From NCBI RefSeq assembly GCF_000744225.1, contig NZ_JQLN01000005.1:1635001-1699000 (forward strand): a stretch of DNA of 64,000 bases. The letters run 5' to 3'. Shown piece after piece: positions 17,454 to 25,035 of this stretch. Position 1 is the first letter of the stretch. Each line of letters begins with the position of its first letter. Source of the stretch: Kitasatospora mediocidica KCTC 9733. GTDB taxonomy: Bacteria; Actinomycetota; Actinomycetes; Streptomycetales; Streptomycetaceae. Under the pieces are notes generated by a model. It saw only the letters and a list, made by a program, of their open reading frames with translations. It searched no databases and had not been told where the DNA came from. Both the position numbers and the translations under genes were made by a program.

Positions 17454-18851
17454 CTACTGCTGCCAGACCCGCACGTAGTCGACCTGCATGTCGGAGGGGG
17501 CGAGCGAGGTGCCGCCCGAGCCGCCGACCGCGTTGTTGAGGATCAGGTACTGCGGAGCCGAGGTGATCCCGGTCGAGATCGTGCCGACCTCGGTGCCGTC
17601 GTAGTAGTACGTCACCGAGCCGGGCTGCCAGACGGCGCCGTAGGTGTGCCAGCCGGTGAAGTTGCCCGTCGCGCAGCTGCCGGGCCCGCCGGACGGCGAG
17701 TGGAAGTGGAAGCAGGCGTTGCCGCTGAGGCCTTCCATGACGTCCATCTCGCCGTCGGTGGGCCAGTTCTGGCCGTCGGTCCAGAACGCGGGCCAGTTGG
17801 CGATCTGCGAGCCGGAGGCCGGCAGGTAGATCCGGGCCTCGAAGGCGCCGTAGGTGAACTGCGCCTTGCCGTTCGACTGCACCATGCCGGAGGTGTACGG
17901 GTAGGTCTTGCCGTTCACGGTGGTCGGCTGCTGGACGGCGGCCAGGTGCAGGGAGCCGCCGCTGACGGTGGCCTGCGACGGGGCGTAGGCCTGCGACTCG
18001 GCGCTGCTGACCGGGCCGGTGGTGCAGGTGGCGCAGCCGAGCCAGTTGGGCGTCCACTTGGAGGTGTCGAGGCTGCTGCCGTTGAACTCGTCGTCGAAGA
18101 CCGAGTGCCAGGTGCCGGGGATGCCCAGCGGGCCGGTGCCCGCCGGAGTGGAGGCGGACGCGGACGGCGACGGCGTGGGGGTGGGCGTCGGGGTCGGGGT
18201 GGGCTTCGCGCTCGGCGTCGGCGTGGGCGTGGGAGTGGGCGTGGGCGTCGGCGTCGCGAAGGGCGACGGCGTGGGCGACGCGAACGGCGTCGGGGTGGCG
18301 GTCGGGGTCGGGGTCGGCTTCGCGCTGGGCGAGGGCGTCGGCGTGGGGGTGGGAGTCGGCGTCGGCGTCGGCGTGGCGGACGGCGTCGGCTTGGTGGCCG
18401 GGGCGCTCGCGCCGCTGCTGAAGGTGCCCACCGGCGAGAGGTTGTGCCAGGTCCCGCCCGTCTCGTACGCCAGGAAGTAGTGGTAACTCCCGGCGGGGAA
18501 GGCCCGCGCGCCCGGGGTGAAGCTGGTCTCGGAGGTGCCCAGCGTGGTCTGGATCGCTCCGGGGAAGTCGTAGTGGTCGCCGTTGGCGGCCCGGACGGCG
18601 ATGGTCAGCCGCTGGACCGGGAGCGACCGGCCGGCGTGCACCTTGGCCGTCGCGGTCACCGGACTGCCCGCGGCCGGGGCGGCGGCGGAGAGCGACAGGG
18701 AGTCCAGGACCACGGGGGCGGGGACGGTCTGCGCCTGGGCGGCCCAGGCGGTGGTGCCGGTGGCGGCGGCCGCCACGGCGAGCCCGAGGGCGGCCAGCTG
18801 GAGGCGGCGCGGGGCGGTCGTCGTTCGTCGGTGCTTCGCGTGAGTGCGCAT
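17454..18851 (-). CDS. Secreted glycoside hydrolase family 16 endo-beta-glucanase with Thr-Pro linker
   Basis: 465 residues from ATG 18849-18851. A signal peptide (RRLQLAALGLAVAAAATG, cleavage near AWAAQAQ) precedes a beta-sandwich domain (about 40-145) resembling an accessory binding module. A very long Thr-Pro/Ser-Pro/Ala-Lys linker (about 150-232) leads to the GH16 catalytic domain (about 240-465). The signature EMDVME, with both catalytic glutamates, is at about residues 368-373. GH16 enzymes of this type cut beta-1,3 or mixed-linkage glucans outside the cell, for example laminarin or fungal wall glucan. No good Shine-Dalgarno is seen directly before the ATG. The gene converges on the CoA transferase with only 22 bp between the stops. 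Confidence 0.85.
   Translation of the reverse strand: MRTHAKHRRTTTAPRRLQLAALGLAVAAAATGTTAWAAQAQTVPAPVVLDSLSLSAAAPAAGSPVTATAKVHAGRSLPVQRLTIAVRAANGDHYDFPGAIQTTLGTSETSFTPGARAFPAGSYHYFLAYETGGTWHNLSPVGTFSSGASAPATKPTPSATPTPTPTPTPTPTPSPSAKPTPTPTATPTPFASPTPSPFATPTPTPTPTPTPTPSAKPTPTPTPTPTPSPSASASTPAGTGPLGIPGTWHSVFDDEFNGSSLDTSKWTPNWLGCATCTTGPVSSAESQAYAPSQATVSGGSLHLAAVQQPTTVNGKTYPYTSGMVQSNGKAQFTYGAFEARIYLPASGSQIANWPAFWTDGQNWPTDGEMDVMEGLSGNACFHFHSPSGGPGSCATGNFTGWHTYGAVWQPGSVTYYYDGTEVGTISTGITSAPQYLILNNAVGGSGGTSLAPSDMQVDYVRVWQQ
18155..18400 (-). repeat. Low-complexity repeat coding for the Thr-Pro linker of the GH16 protein
   Basis: GC-rich short-period repeat encoding alternating Thr-Pro with Ser-Pro, Ala-Lys-Pro and Phe-Ala interruptions. 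It is a coding microsatellite prone to slippage, so linker length may vary between strains. Confidence 0.85.
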
Positions 18852-19177
18852 GCTGTGGGAGGAGACCTTTCGTTCCCCCCACGTGATGTCCGTCCGGGCC
18901 ACGGGCAGATAGCGGCTCGGGCGGATCCGGTGCACCAGGACTGTGCGGGACAGGTCCTCGTTCGCGCAACCGCCGCGGTACCCCCCTGCCAGGCTACGGC
19001 GCACCCGTACGTACCCAAAGTGCCTGCTCGGCGCGGTTGTGCGGGCGTCCGGGCGGCCCTGTTGTGAGGTCGACCACAGCGGCTCCGCAACGCGATATGT
19101 CGTGTCGGTCCGTGAGCGTCGGCGCACGGCCGGTGTGGCTGATCGACCGCGGACGGGTGGTCCGCCAGGATGGCGGC
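18852..19177. other. Divergent intergenic region between GH16 and PPOX genes
   Basis: 326 bp without a supportable gene. It must hold the promoters for the GH16 gene (minus) and the PPOX gene (plus). I see no CebR-type TGGGAGCGCTCCCA operator and no strong dyad. CAGGAT at 19166-19171, 6 bases before the PPOX ATG, could be a -10 element of a leaderless transcript. Confidence 0.5.
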
Positions 19178-19603
19178 ATGACCGCTATGACCGACGCCGC
19201 CTGGCGCTCCTTCCTCAGTGCCGGGACCCGGACGGCCAAGCTGGCCACCGTCCGCGCCGACGGCCGTCCGCACCTGGCCCCCGTCTGGTTCCTGCTGGAC
19301 GGCGACGACCTCGTCTTCAACACCGGCCGGGAGACCGTCAAGGGTCGCAACCTGGCGCGGGACGGCCGGCTGGCGCTCTGCGTCGACGACGAGCGGCCGC
19401 CCTTCGCGTTCGTCCTGATCGAGGGCCGGGCCGAGTTGAGCGAGGAACTGTCCGAGGTCCGCTCCTGGGCCGGCCGGATCGCGGCCCGCTACATGGGCGA
19501 GGACCGGGCCGAGGAGTACGGCGCGCGCAACGGCGTGCCGGGCGAGTTGCTGGTGCGGGTGCGGATCGACAAGGTCAACGCGCAGGGCGGCATCACCGAC
19601 TGA
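19178..19603 (+). CDS. PPOX-class F420-dependent oxidoreductase / heme-FMN-like split-barrel protein
   Basis: 141 residues with the split-barrel flavin fold: WRSFLSAGTRTAKLATVRADG, RPHLAPVWFLLDGDDLVFNT, RNLARDGRLALCVDDERPPF and FVLIEGRAELS. This is the usual layout of actinobacterial TIGR03618-type F420 enzymes. Such proteins use reduced F420 for reductions of quinones, biliverdin or other small molecules. An F420-reducing dehydrogenase (fgd) is encoded at 9308. The substrate is not predictable. The ATG at 19178 is supported by where homology begins; upstream codons are unlike the family. Confidence 0.8.
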   Translation: MTAMTDAAWRSFLSAGTRTAKLATVRADGRPHLAPVWFLLDGDDLVFNTGRETVKGRNLARDGRLALCVDDERPPFAFVLIEGRAELSEELSEVRSWAGRIAARYMGEDRAEEYGARNGVPGELLVRVRIDKVNAQGGITD

Positions 19604-19614
19604 GCACAAAGGCG

Positions 19615-19644
19615 TTGCCGACGCCGAGCTGGTCCTCCTAGTCT
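19615..19644 (+). promoter_or_regulatory. Probable leaderless promoter of the GNAT gene
   Basis: TTGCCG (19615-19620) and TAGTCT (19639-19644) are separated by 18 bp. The ATG of the acetyltransferase follows 6 bases later with no Shine-Dalgarno. This is the standard arrangement for leaderless sigma-HrdB transcripts in streptomycetes. Confidence 0.6.
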
Positions 19645-19650
19645 CGTCGG

Positions 19651-20217
19651 ATGAGTGATGCGCCGATCGTCGACCAGGCCGACTTCCGGCGCGTCCTGAC
19701 CGAACGCCTCGACCTGCGCGCGGTCACCCTGGACGACCTCGACGCGCTGTACCGGATCAACGCCGACCCGGCCGTCTGGCGCCACCAGCCGGAGGGCCGG
19801 CACGCCACCCCGGCGACGACCCGGGAGTGGATCGAGCGCGCCGTCGCGCGCTGGGAGGGCGAGGGCCTGAGTTACTGGACGGCCCGGCTGCGCGGCGACG
19901 ACGAGGTGATCGGCATCGGCGGCGTCCAACTGATCGCCTCGCGCGGCAACTGGAACCTTTACTACCGCCTGGCGCATGCCCATTGGGGGTGTGGCTACGC
20001 CACCGAGCTGTCCGTTGCGGCGATCGCCGCCGGCAACCGGCACAGCCCGGACGTGCCGGTGGTCGCCTGGGCGCACGCGCACAACGCGGGCTCCCGCGCG
20101 GTCGCTGTCCGGGCCGGACTGATCGACCACGGCCTGCTGTTGGACCCCTTCCACCGCCGCCAGGCGTACAGGTTCGCCGACCGTGAGCTGCCGGACGTGG
20201 ACCCCTGGGCCGGCTGA
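19651..20217 (+). CDS. GNAT-family N-acetyltransferase (RimJ/RimL type)
   Basis: 188 residues. The RimJ/RimL-like pattern is clear: LTERLDLRAVTLDDLDALYRI near the start (trimmed), then SYWTARLRGDDEVIGIGGV, the strand NWNLYYRLAHAHWGCGYATE corresponding to the acetyl-CoA loop, and NAGSRAVAVRAGL. It acetylates an amine of a protein terminus, antibiotic or metabolite using acetyl-CoA, but the acceptor is unknown. The gene is preceded by its own leaderless promoter. Confidence 0.85.
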   Translation: MSDAPIVDQADFRRVLTERLDLRAVTLDDLDALYRINADPAVWRHQPEGRHATPATTREWIERAVARWEGEGLSYWTARLRGDDEVIGIGGVQLIASRGNWNLYYRLAHAHWGCGYATELSVAAIAAGNRHSPDVPVVAWAHAHNAGSRAVAVRAGLIDHGLLLDPFHRRQAYRFADRELPDVDPWAG

Positions 20218-20490
20218 AACCAGCTCGTTCCTGGACGTATCGGTTCACCGTTGCCGGCCGCCGACGCGGCGCCGCGGCCACCACGTCGTACACCCACGGC
20301 CCTTGGGGTCCGGGGACTCTACGGCGAAGCGTGCATGCGGCTTTTATGCTCATCGGTTAGTCCGGTACTGTCGCTCAAACTCTCAGCTGGGCCGGACGCT
20401 TGGGCACAGCTGTCCGCTGTTCCTCTCCACCGTCGCGCTCCGCCGGGTCCCAGCCCCAGCGAGCACATCTCCGTGAGGTGCTCAAAAGCC

Positions 20491-21645
20491 ATGCGTCGCA
20501 GAATCGCCTTCGCGGCCGTCACCACGCTCGCCTCCACCACCGTCCTGACGGGGGCGCACACCGCGCTCGCCGCGCCGATGCAGCTGCCCGGTCTGGTGGC
20601 AGCCAGTGCCAGCGCCTCCCCGTCGACGGCCCAGGAGTCCAAGCCGGCCGCCACCCAGCCGAAGCTCCAGGTCGAGGGCCTCCCCGACAAGGTCGAGGCC
20701 GGCACCGCCACCGAGTTCACCGTCCAGCTGACCAACCACACCGACAGTGACCTGGTCTTCTTCCCGGCGGTGCAGATCACCAACAAGGCCGAGGACCTCG
20801 ACACCGACTCCTACGGCCTGGACTACCGGCGGGCCAGCTCCAAGAGCTGGCAGCCGAGCACCATCCCGCAGTTCATGGACGACGTGCACCTGCTCGGCCC
20901 GCTGGACGCCAACGGCGAGCCGGCGGATGCCGGGCTGGTCTTCGTGGCGGGTGGCAAGTCGGTCTCGATCAAGCTGCGGCTGACCCTGCCGAGCGACGCG
21001 CCGACCGGGCCGGCCCAGGTCACCTACCTCGCGTACTGGGCGCCGGTGGACCAGGACAAGGCGCCGACCCAGGCGGGCGAGTTCGCGTACAGCAAGCCGG
21101 ACTACTTCTGCATCGTGGCGCCGAGCAAGCCGAAGCCGCCGCACCCGTCGGGCAGCAAGACCCCGAAGCCGTCGGCCTCCGCCAGCGCCAGCACCTCCGC
21201 GTCGGCTTCCGCTTCGGCCAGCGCCTCGGCCTCCGCGTCGGCCTCTGCCTCGGCGAGCGCGTCCGCCTCCGCCAGCGCGTCGGCTTCCGCTTCCGCTTCC
21301 GCCTCGGCGTCCGCGAGCAGCTCCACGTCGGCGTCGGCGTCGGCCTCCACGTCGAAGAGCCCGAGCCCGACCCAGCCGGCGACCAGTCCCGCCGCGCCGT
21401 CCCCCTCGGACTCCGACGTGGTCGTCGTCTTCCCCGTCACCCCGCCGAAGCCGGTCACCGTGCCGATCGCGCCGACCGCGGTCGCGGCGGCCAAGTCCGC
21501 GGCGGGCGCCGACCAGCAGAGCCTGGCGTTCACTGGTGGGGGTGACGACGCGACCCCGATCGCGATCGGCGGCGCCGCCGCGGTGGCACTCGGTATCGGC
21601 ACCCTGGTGCTGGTCCGCCGCCGCCGGTCCGGCTCGCACGCCTAA
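20491..21645 (+). CDS. Sortase-anchored (LAFTG) surface protein with Ser-Ala repeat linker
   Basis: 384 residues. A signal peptide (RRRIAFAAVTTLASTTVLTG) is cut near ALAAPM. One beta-sandwich domain (about 60-215, FTVQLTNHTDSDLVF, SIKLRLTLPSDAPTGPAQV) resembles an Ig-like or DUF11-type adhesin module. A Ser-Ala-rich stalk (about 225-300) follows, then a C-terminal sorting signal: LAFTG at 345-349, hydrophobic IAIGGAAAVALGIGTLVLV and an RRRR tail. LAXTG is the motif used by class E sortases of streptomycetes, which also anchor long chaplins. ATG 20491 has GAGGT twelve bases upstream; a GTG at 20473 is possible. The 273-bp leader before it has no recognised riboswitch. Confidence 0.85.
   Translation: MRRRIAFAAVTTLASTTVLTGAHTALAAPMQLPGLVAASASASPSTAQESKPAATQPKLQVEGLPDKVEAGTATEFTVQLTNHTDSDLVFFPAVQITNKAEDLDTDSYGLDYRRASSKSWQPSTIPQFMDDVHLLGPLDANGEPADAGLVFVAGGKSVSIKLRLTLPSDAPTGPAQVTYLAYWAPVDQDKAPTQAGEFAYSKPDYFCIVAPSKPKPPHPSGSKTPKPSASASASTSASASASASASASASASASASASASASASASASASASASASSSTSASASASTSKSPSPTQPATSPAAPSPSDSDVVVVFPVTPPKPVTVPIAPTAVAAAKSAAGADQQSLAFTGGGDDATPIAIGGAAAVALGIGTLVLVRRRRSGSHA
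21170..21360 (+). repeat. Ser-Ala coding microsatellite in the LAFTG surface protein
   Basis: About 60 codons of mostly alternating Ser and Ala with scattered Thr. Codon choice varies (GCC/GCG, TCC/TCG/AGC), so the repeat is conserved more as protein than as DNA. Confidence 0.85.
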
Positions 21646-21730
21646 GACCGACCGGCAAAGCCGACCCGAGCCCGGCCGACCCCGGCCGACCCCGTCTGAC
21701 CTGGCATGACAGCCGTTCCCGGCTGGTTTC

Positions 21731-21763
21731 GAGGCCCGTCCGCGCACTGTCCGGACGGGCCTC
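21731..21763 (+). terminator. Strong hairpin terminator after the LAFTG protein gene
   Basis: GAGGCCCGTCCG (21731-21742) pairs perfectly with CGGACGGGCCTC (21752-21763) over a 9-nt loop. Confidence 0.8.
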
Positions 21764-21840
21764 GGCCGTCTCGGGACGGGCCTGCGACGTCCCCGGCGGC
21801 GGTCATCAACCCGCCGTCCCGCCGTCCAGCGCTGTGACCT

Positions 21841-21860
21841 GGAACAAGGACAAATGTTCC
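21841..21860 (+). promoter_or_regulatory. Dyad operator candidate GGAACA-N8-TGTTCC before the membrane protein gene
   Basis: A perfect 6-bp inverted repeat with centres 14 bp apart, next to the AT-rich stretch TATAGATCGCATATGAT (21861-21877), which could hold a -10 element. The layout suggests a repressor or activator site overlapping the promoter of the gene at 21916. The regulator is unknown. Confidence 0.45.
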
Positions 21861-21915
21861 TATAGATCGCATATGATGTCCGGCCGGGGGGAGCCGGTGC
21901 GGGGAAGAGGGACAG

Positions 21916-23184
21916 GTGCGCCAAGACAGCGCGGCAGCGGTCACCACCGACTACGGTGCGGACACCGGCCGGATCCTCGGCCTGCCCGTCCGTAGACACC
22001 ACGCTCTGCTCCTGGTCTGGACCGTCGTCTGGTTCCTGATCGTCGAGCCCAGCGGCGGCGTCTCCTGGCACTACCTGCGCCAGGGTGAGCAGCTGCTCTT
22101 CGCCAGCGGCGAGGGCGGCGGGCTGTCGCTCTACGCCCACCACCCGGAACTCCAGATCGGCCCGGTCAGCCTGGCCGCGGCCCGGCTCTTCGCCCCCTTC
22201 TCCGACCGGGTCGGCCAGGTCCTGGCCGAGGGGACGATGTCCGCGCTCGGCCTGGTCATGCTGGTGCTGGTCGGCCGCACGGCGGCCTGGTACTACCGCG
22301 GCACCGGCACCAACCACCGCCGGCTCCAGCAGCGCATCCTGATCGCGGGGCTGGCCTTCATCCCGATGTGGGTCGAGGTCTCGGTCCGCTTCGGACACCT
22401 CGACGACGTCCTGGCACTCTTCTTCACCACGCTGGCCGTGCAGGCGTTGGTGCGCAACAAGCCGGCCGCCGTCGGCATCTTCCTCGCCCTGGCGGTGGAC
22501 TCCAAACCCTGGGCGATCTCGTTCCTGCCGCTGATCCTCGCGCTGCCCCGGCCGGTCTGGCTGCGCACCTTCGCCTGGTTCGCGGGCCTGGTGGCGATCG
22601 CCTGGCTGCCCTTCTACCTGGGCAACCTCGGCTCGATGGCGGCGGCCAAGTTCACCATCCCGAACCAGCCCGCCTCCTCGCTGCGCTGGCTCGGCGTCTC
22701 CGATCCGGCCACCCCGTGGTGGGACCGGCCGGCCCAGTTCGCGGTGGGGCTCGGGCTCGGCACGATCGCCGTGCGGCGCGGACGCTGGCCCGCCGTGGTG
22801 CTGATCGGCGCGAACGCCCGGATCCTGCTCGACCCGAGCGTCTACACCTACTACACGGCGTCGATCCTGCTCGGCACGCTGCTCTGGGACGCGGTCGGCC
22901 AGCGCCGGCTGGTGCCCTGGTGGAGCTGGATCGCGCTGGCCTCGCTGTACGGCGGGACGTTGCTCATCCCGTCCGACTCCGGGCGGGGGCTGGTGCGGCT
23001 CGGGTTCGTGGTGGTCTCCACGGCGTACGTGCTGCTCTGGCCGACCAAACAGCAGCGGCGCGGCCGCCCGGGGAGCAGCGCGGGACCGGGTCGCGGCGGT
23101 GGCGGCGGCCGCCGGGCCAAGGGCCGCGCGGGCGTGCCGAGCCAGCGCTCGGAGAGCCGCGTGCTGACCGCCTCTCGCAACTGA
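21916..23184 (+). CDS. Polytopic membrane protein, probable GT-C-like/DUF2029-type protein
   Basis: 422 residues with about 9-10 hydrophobic segments (for example LLLVWTVVWFLIV, ALGLVMLVLVG, LVAIAWLPFYLG, LGFVVVSTAYVLLW) and a basic Gly/Arg-rich tail. A loop HPELQIGPVS after the first helix and SKPWAISFLPLILALPR in the middle recall the GT-C polyprenyl-phosphate-sugar transferases, in which acidic or aromatic residues near the first loop matter. I cannot assign a donor or acceptor. The GTG start at 21916 follows GAGGGACAG. Its stop lies 7 bp from the convergent aquaporin stop. Confidence 0.7.
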   Translation: MRQDSAAAVTTDYGADTGRILGLPVRRHHALLLVWTVVWFLIVEPSGGVSWHYLRQGEQLLFASGEGGGLSLYAHHPELQIGPVSLAAARLFAPFSDRVGQVLAEGTMSALGLVMLVLVGRTAAWYYRGTGTNHRRLQQRILIAGLAFIPMWVEVSVRFGHLDDVLALFFTTLAVQALVRNKPAAVGIFLALAVDSKPWAISFLPLILALPRPVWLRTFAWFAGLVAIAWLPFYLGNLGSMAAAKFTIPNQPASSLRWLGVSDPATPWWDRPAQFAVGLGLGTIAVRRGRWPAVVLIGANARILLDPSVYTYYTASILLGTLLWDAVGQRRLVPWWSWIALASLYGGTLLIPSDSGRGLVRLGFVVVSTAYVLLWPTKQQRRGRPGSSAGPGRGGGGGRRAKGRAGVPSQRSESRVLTASRN

Positions 23185-23191
23185 GAGCCTT

Positions 23192-23989
23192 CTAGGCGCG
23201 GCTGAGCCGTGGCGTGCGGATCAGCTCCGCGACCGGTTCGCGGACCGGTCCCGCCGCCTGCGCCGCGGCCGCCTCGACCGGGACGTTCTCCTCGGTCGGC
23301 CGCCGTGCGCCGCCGAACAGCACGCTCACCAGCGTCAGTCCCGCCACCGCGCCCACCAGCTGCGCCAGCACGAACGCGGGCACCGAGCCCGGGGCGATCC
23401 CCGCGTAGCTGTCGCTGAACGCCCGCCCGAGGGTGAGCGCCGGGTTGGCGAAACTCCCCGAAGCGGTGCCCCAGCAGGCCGCCGAGATCCACCCCGCCAC
23501 CGCCACCGGCGCGTACCGGTCGCGCCCGCCGCGGGTCAGCCCGAACACCAGCAGCAGGAGCACGCCGGTGGCCACCACCTCGCCCGTCCACACGGCCCCG
23601 CCGGACCGTACGTGGTGCGAGAGGTCGACCGCCGGGCGCCCGAACATCGCGTTGGCCAGCACCGCGCCGCCGACCGCGCCCGCGACCTGCGCGAGGACGT
23701 AACCGGCCAGCTCGCGTCCCGTCAGTGCGCCCGGGCGGCCCCGGCCGGTCCACCAGACCCCGGCCGAGAGCAACGGGTTGAGGTGGGCGCCGGAGACCGG
23801 ACCGAGCAGCGCGATCAGCACGCCCAGCGCGCAGACCGACGCCAGCACGTTGGCCAGGAACCGCACCGCGCCGTCCTGGGTGAGCGCGGCCGCCTGGATG
23901 CCGGAGCCGATCACGACCATGGCGAGGATGCCGGTGCCCACCGTCTCGGCGACCAGCCGTCGACCGAGAGCGGGTTGTTGGAGGATCAT
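23192..23989 (-). CDS. Aquaporin / major intrinsic protein
   Basis: 265 residues, ATG 23987-23989 with GAGG upstream. Six membrane helices and the two half-pore motifs are visible. The second is the standard SFANPALTLGRAF (about 166-178), but the first reads SGAHLNPLLSAG (about 65-76), giving NPL instead of NPA. That change sits at the narrow pore and may alter selectivity; NPL-type boxes are known in some bacterial and plant intrinsic proteins. The protein passes water or small neutral solutes such as glycerol, peroxide or arsenite. It is divergent from the tipA-like gene at 24199 with about 210 bp between starts. No ars genes are nearby. Confidence 0.85.
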   Translation of the reverse strand: MILQQPALGRRLVAETVGTGILAMVVIGSGIQAAALTQDGAVRFLANVLASVCALGVLIALLGPVSGAHLNPLLSAGVWWTGRGRPGALTGRELAGYVLAQVAGAVGGAVLANAMFGRPAVDLSHHVRSGGAVWTGEVVATGVLLLLVFGLTRGGRDRYAPVAVAGWISAACWGTASGSFANPALTLGRAFSDSYAGIAPGSVPAFVLAQLVGAVAGLTLVSVLFGGARRPTEENVPVEAAAAQAAGPVREPVAELIRTPRLSRA

Positions 23990-24137
23990 CCGACCATCCT
24001 CTGGTGCCGCTCCGATGCCCGGCAATCCCCGTCCGGATGGCGGTACCTCCAACTCCTTCGCCCCCTGACGATCCGCCGGTCGGAGACTCGCACCGGGGTG
24101 TCTGCCAGAGTGCCGGAAGTGACCCGGAAAGGGCGGC

Positions 24138-24168
24138 TTGACCCCTACGCGACGTCAGGGCGCAGGGT
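24138..24168 (+). promoter_or_regulatory. MerR-type long-spacer promoter of the tipA-like gene
   Basis: TTGACC (24138-24143), a 19-bp spacer and CAGGGT (24163-24168). The over-long spacer containing a rough dyad (CCCTACGCGACGTCAGGG) is the mark of promoters twisted into shape by a bound MerR dimer. It closely resembles, from memory, the thiostrepton-induced tipA promoter with its CAGCGT -10 element. The promoter is probably autoregulated. Confidence 0.7.
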
Positions 24169-24198
24169 GGTGGACAGCAAGGAAGGGAGCACCCGGAC

Positions 24199-24963
24199 AT
24201 GAGCGGGTACACGGTGGGAGAGGTCGCGAAGGTCGCCAAGGTGACCGTGCGCACCCTGCACCACTACGACCGGATCAAGCTGCTGTCACCCGGCGGACGC
24301 ACCGCGGCAGGCTACCGCCTGTACCGGGAGGCCGATCTGGACCGGCTGCAGAAGATCCTGTTCTACCGCGAACTCGGGTTCTCCCTGGAGGAGATCGCGG
24401 CCGTCCTGGACGACGGGGACACCAGTCCCACCGAGCACCTGCGGCGCCAGCACCGGTTGCTGCGCGCCCGGATCGACCGTCTCCAGGAGCTGGCCGCGGC
24501 CGTCGAACACGCCATGGAGGCAGCGAGCATGGGCATTCAGCTGACGCCCGAGGAGAAGTTCGAGGTCTTCGGACCCGATTACGACGAGAGCTGGGAGGCC
24601 GAGGCCGAGCAGCGGTACGCGGACACCGACCCCTGGAAGCAGGCGCGGCGCCGGACCGGCGGCTACTCCAAGGCCGACTGGCAGCGGGTCACCGCGGAGG
24701 CGGACGCCGTCCACCGGCGGCTGGCCGAGGCCATGGCGGCCGGCCACGCGCCCGACAGCGTCGAGGCGATGGACCTCGCGGAGGCACACCGCGCGCAGAT
24801 CACCGCCAACCACTACGACTGCGACTACCGCATCCACCGCGGCCTGGCCGCGATGTACGTCGCCGACCCGCGTTTCACGGCGACCTACGAGAAGATCGCC
24901 CCCGGCCTCGCGCAGTGGCTGCACGACGCCATCCTCGCCAACGCCGCCCGCGCCGGTCACTGA
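24199..24963 (+). CDS. tipA: TipA-like MerR-family multidrug-sensing regulator (TipAL type)
   Basis: 254 residues. MerR HTH (1-75: YTVGEVAKVAKVTVRTLHHY), dimerisation helix (about 80-115) and TipAS drug-binding domain (about 118-254). The sequence follows S. lividans TipAL throughout: HLRRQHRLLRARIDRLQELA, SMGIQLTPEEKFEVFG, TGGYSKADWQRV and NHYDCDYRIH, which includes the cysteine that TipAS uses to trap thiopeptides covalently. In TipA an internal start also yields free TipAS. Here ATG codons at residues 107 and 112, just before the drug domain, could do the same. Ribosome site GGAAGGGAG. The gene probably activates its own promoter on binding thiostrepton-like drugs; the aquaporin may or may not be a target. 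Confidence 0.88.
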   Translation: MSGYTVGEVAKVAKVTVRTLHHYDRIKLLSPGGRTAAGYRLYREADLDRLQKILFYRELGFSLEEIAAVLDDGDTSPTEHLRRQHRLLRARIDRLQELAAAVEHAMEAASMGIQLTPEEKFEVFGPDYDESWEAEAEQRYADTDPWKQARRRTGGYSKADWQRVTAEADAVHRRLAEAMAAGHAPDSVEAMDLAEAHRAQITANHYDCDYRIHRGLAAMYVADPRFTATYEKIAPGLAQWLHDAILANAARAGH

Positions 24964-24980
24964 CGCCGCCGTCCTCGTCG

Positions 24981-25011
24981 GCGCCGCCCGGTCCCACCGG
25001 CCGTGCGGCGC
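24981..25011. terminator. Hairpin between tipA-like and GlxA-type genes
   Basis: A bulged GC-rich stem: GCGCCGC pairs with GCGGCGC and an inner CCGGT pairs with ACCGG over a CCC loop. It lies between convergent stop codons, so it may act in both directions. Confidence 0.5.
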
Positions 25012-25035
25012 TCGGCCGTTGGCTGCGACGGACGG

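Noticed and set aside
18155..18400. Possible CRISPR or VNTR array
   Set aside because: Repeats are short, irregular and code in frame for a Thr-Pro linker; there are no unique spacers.
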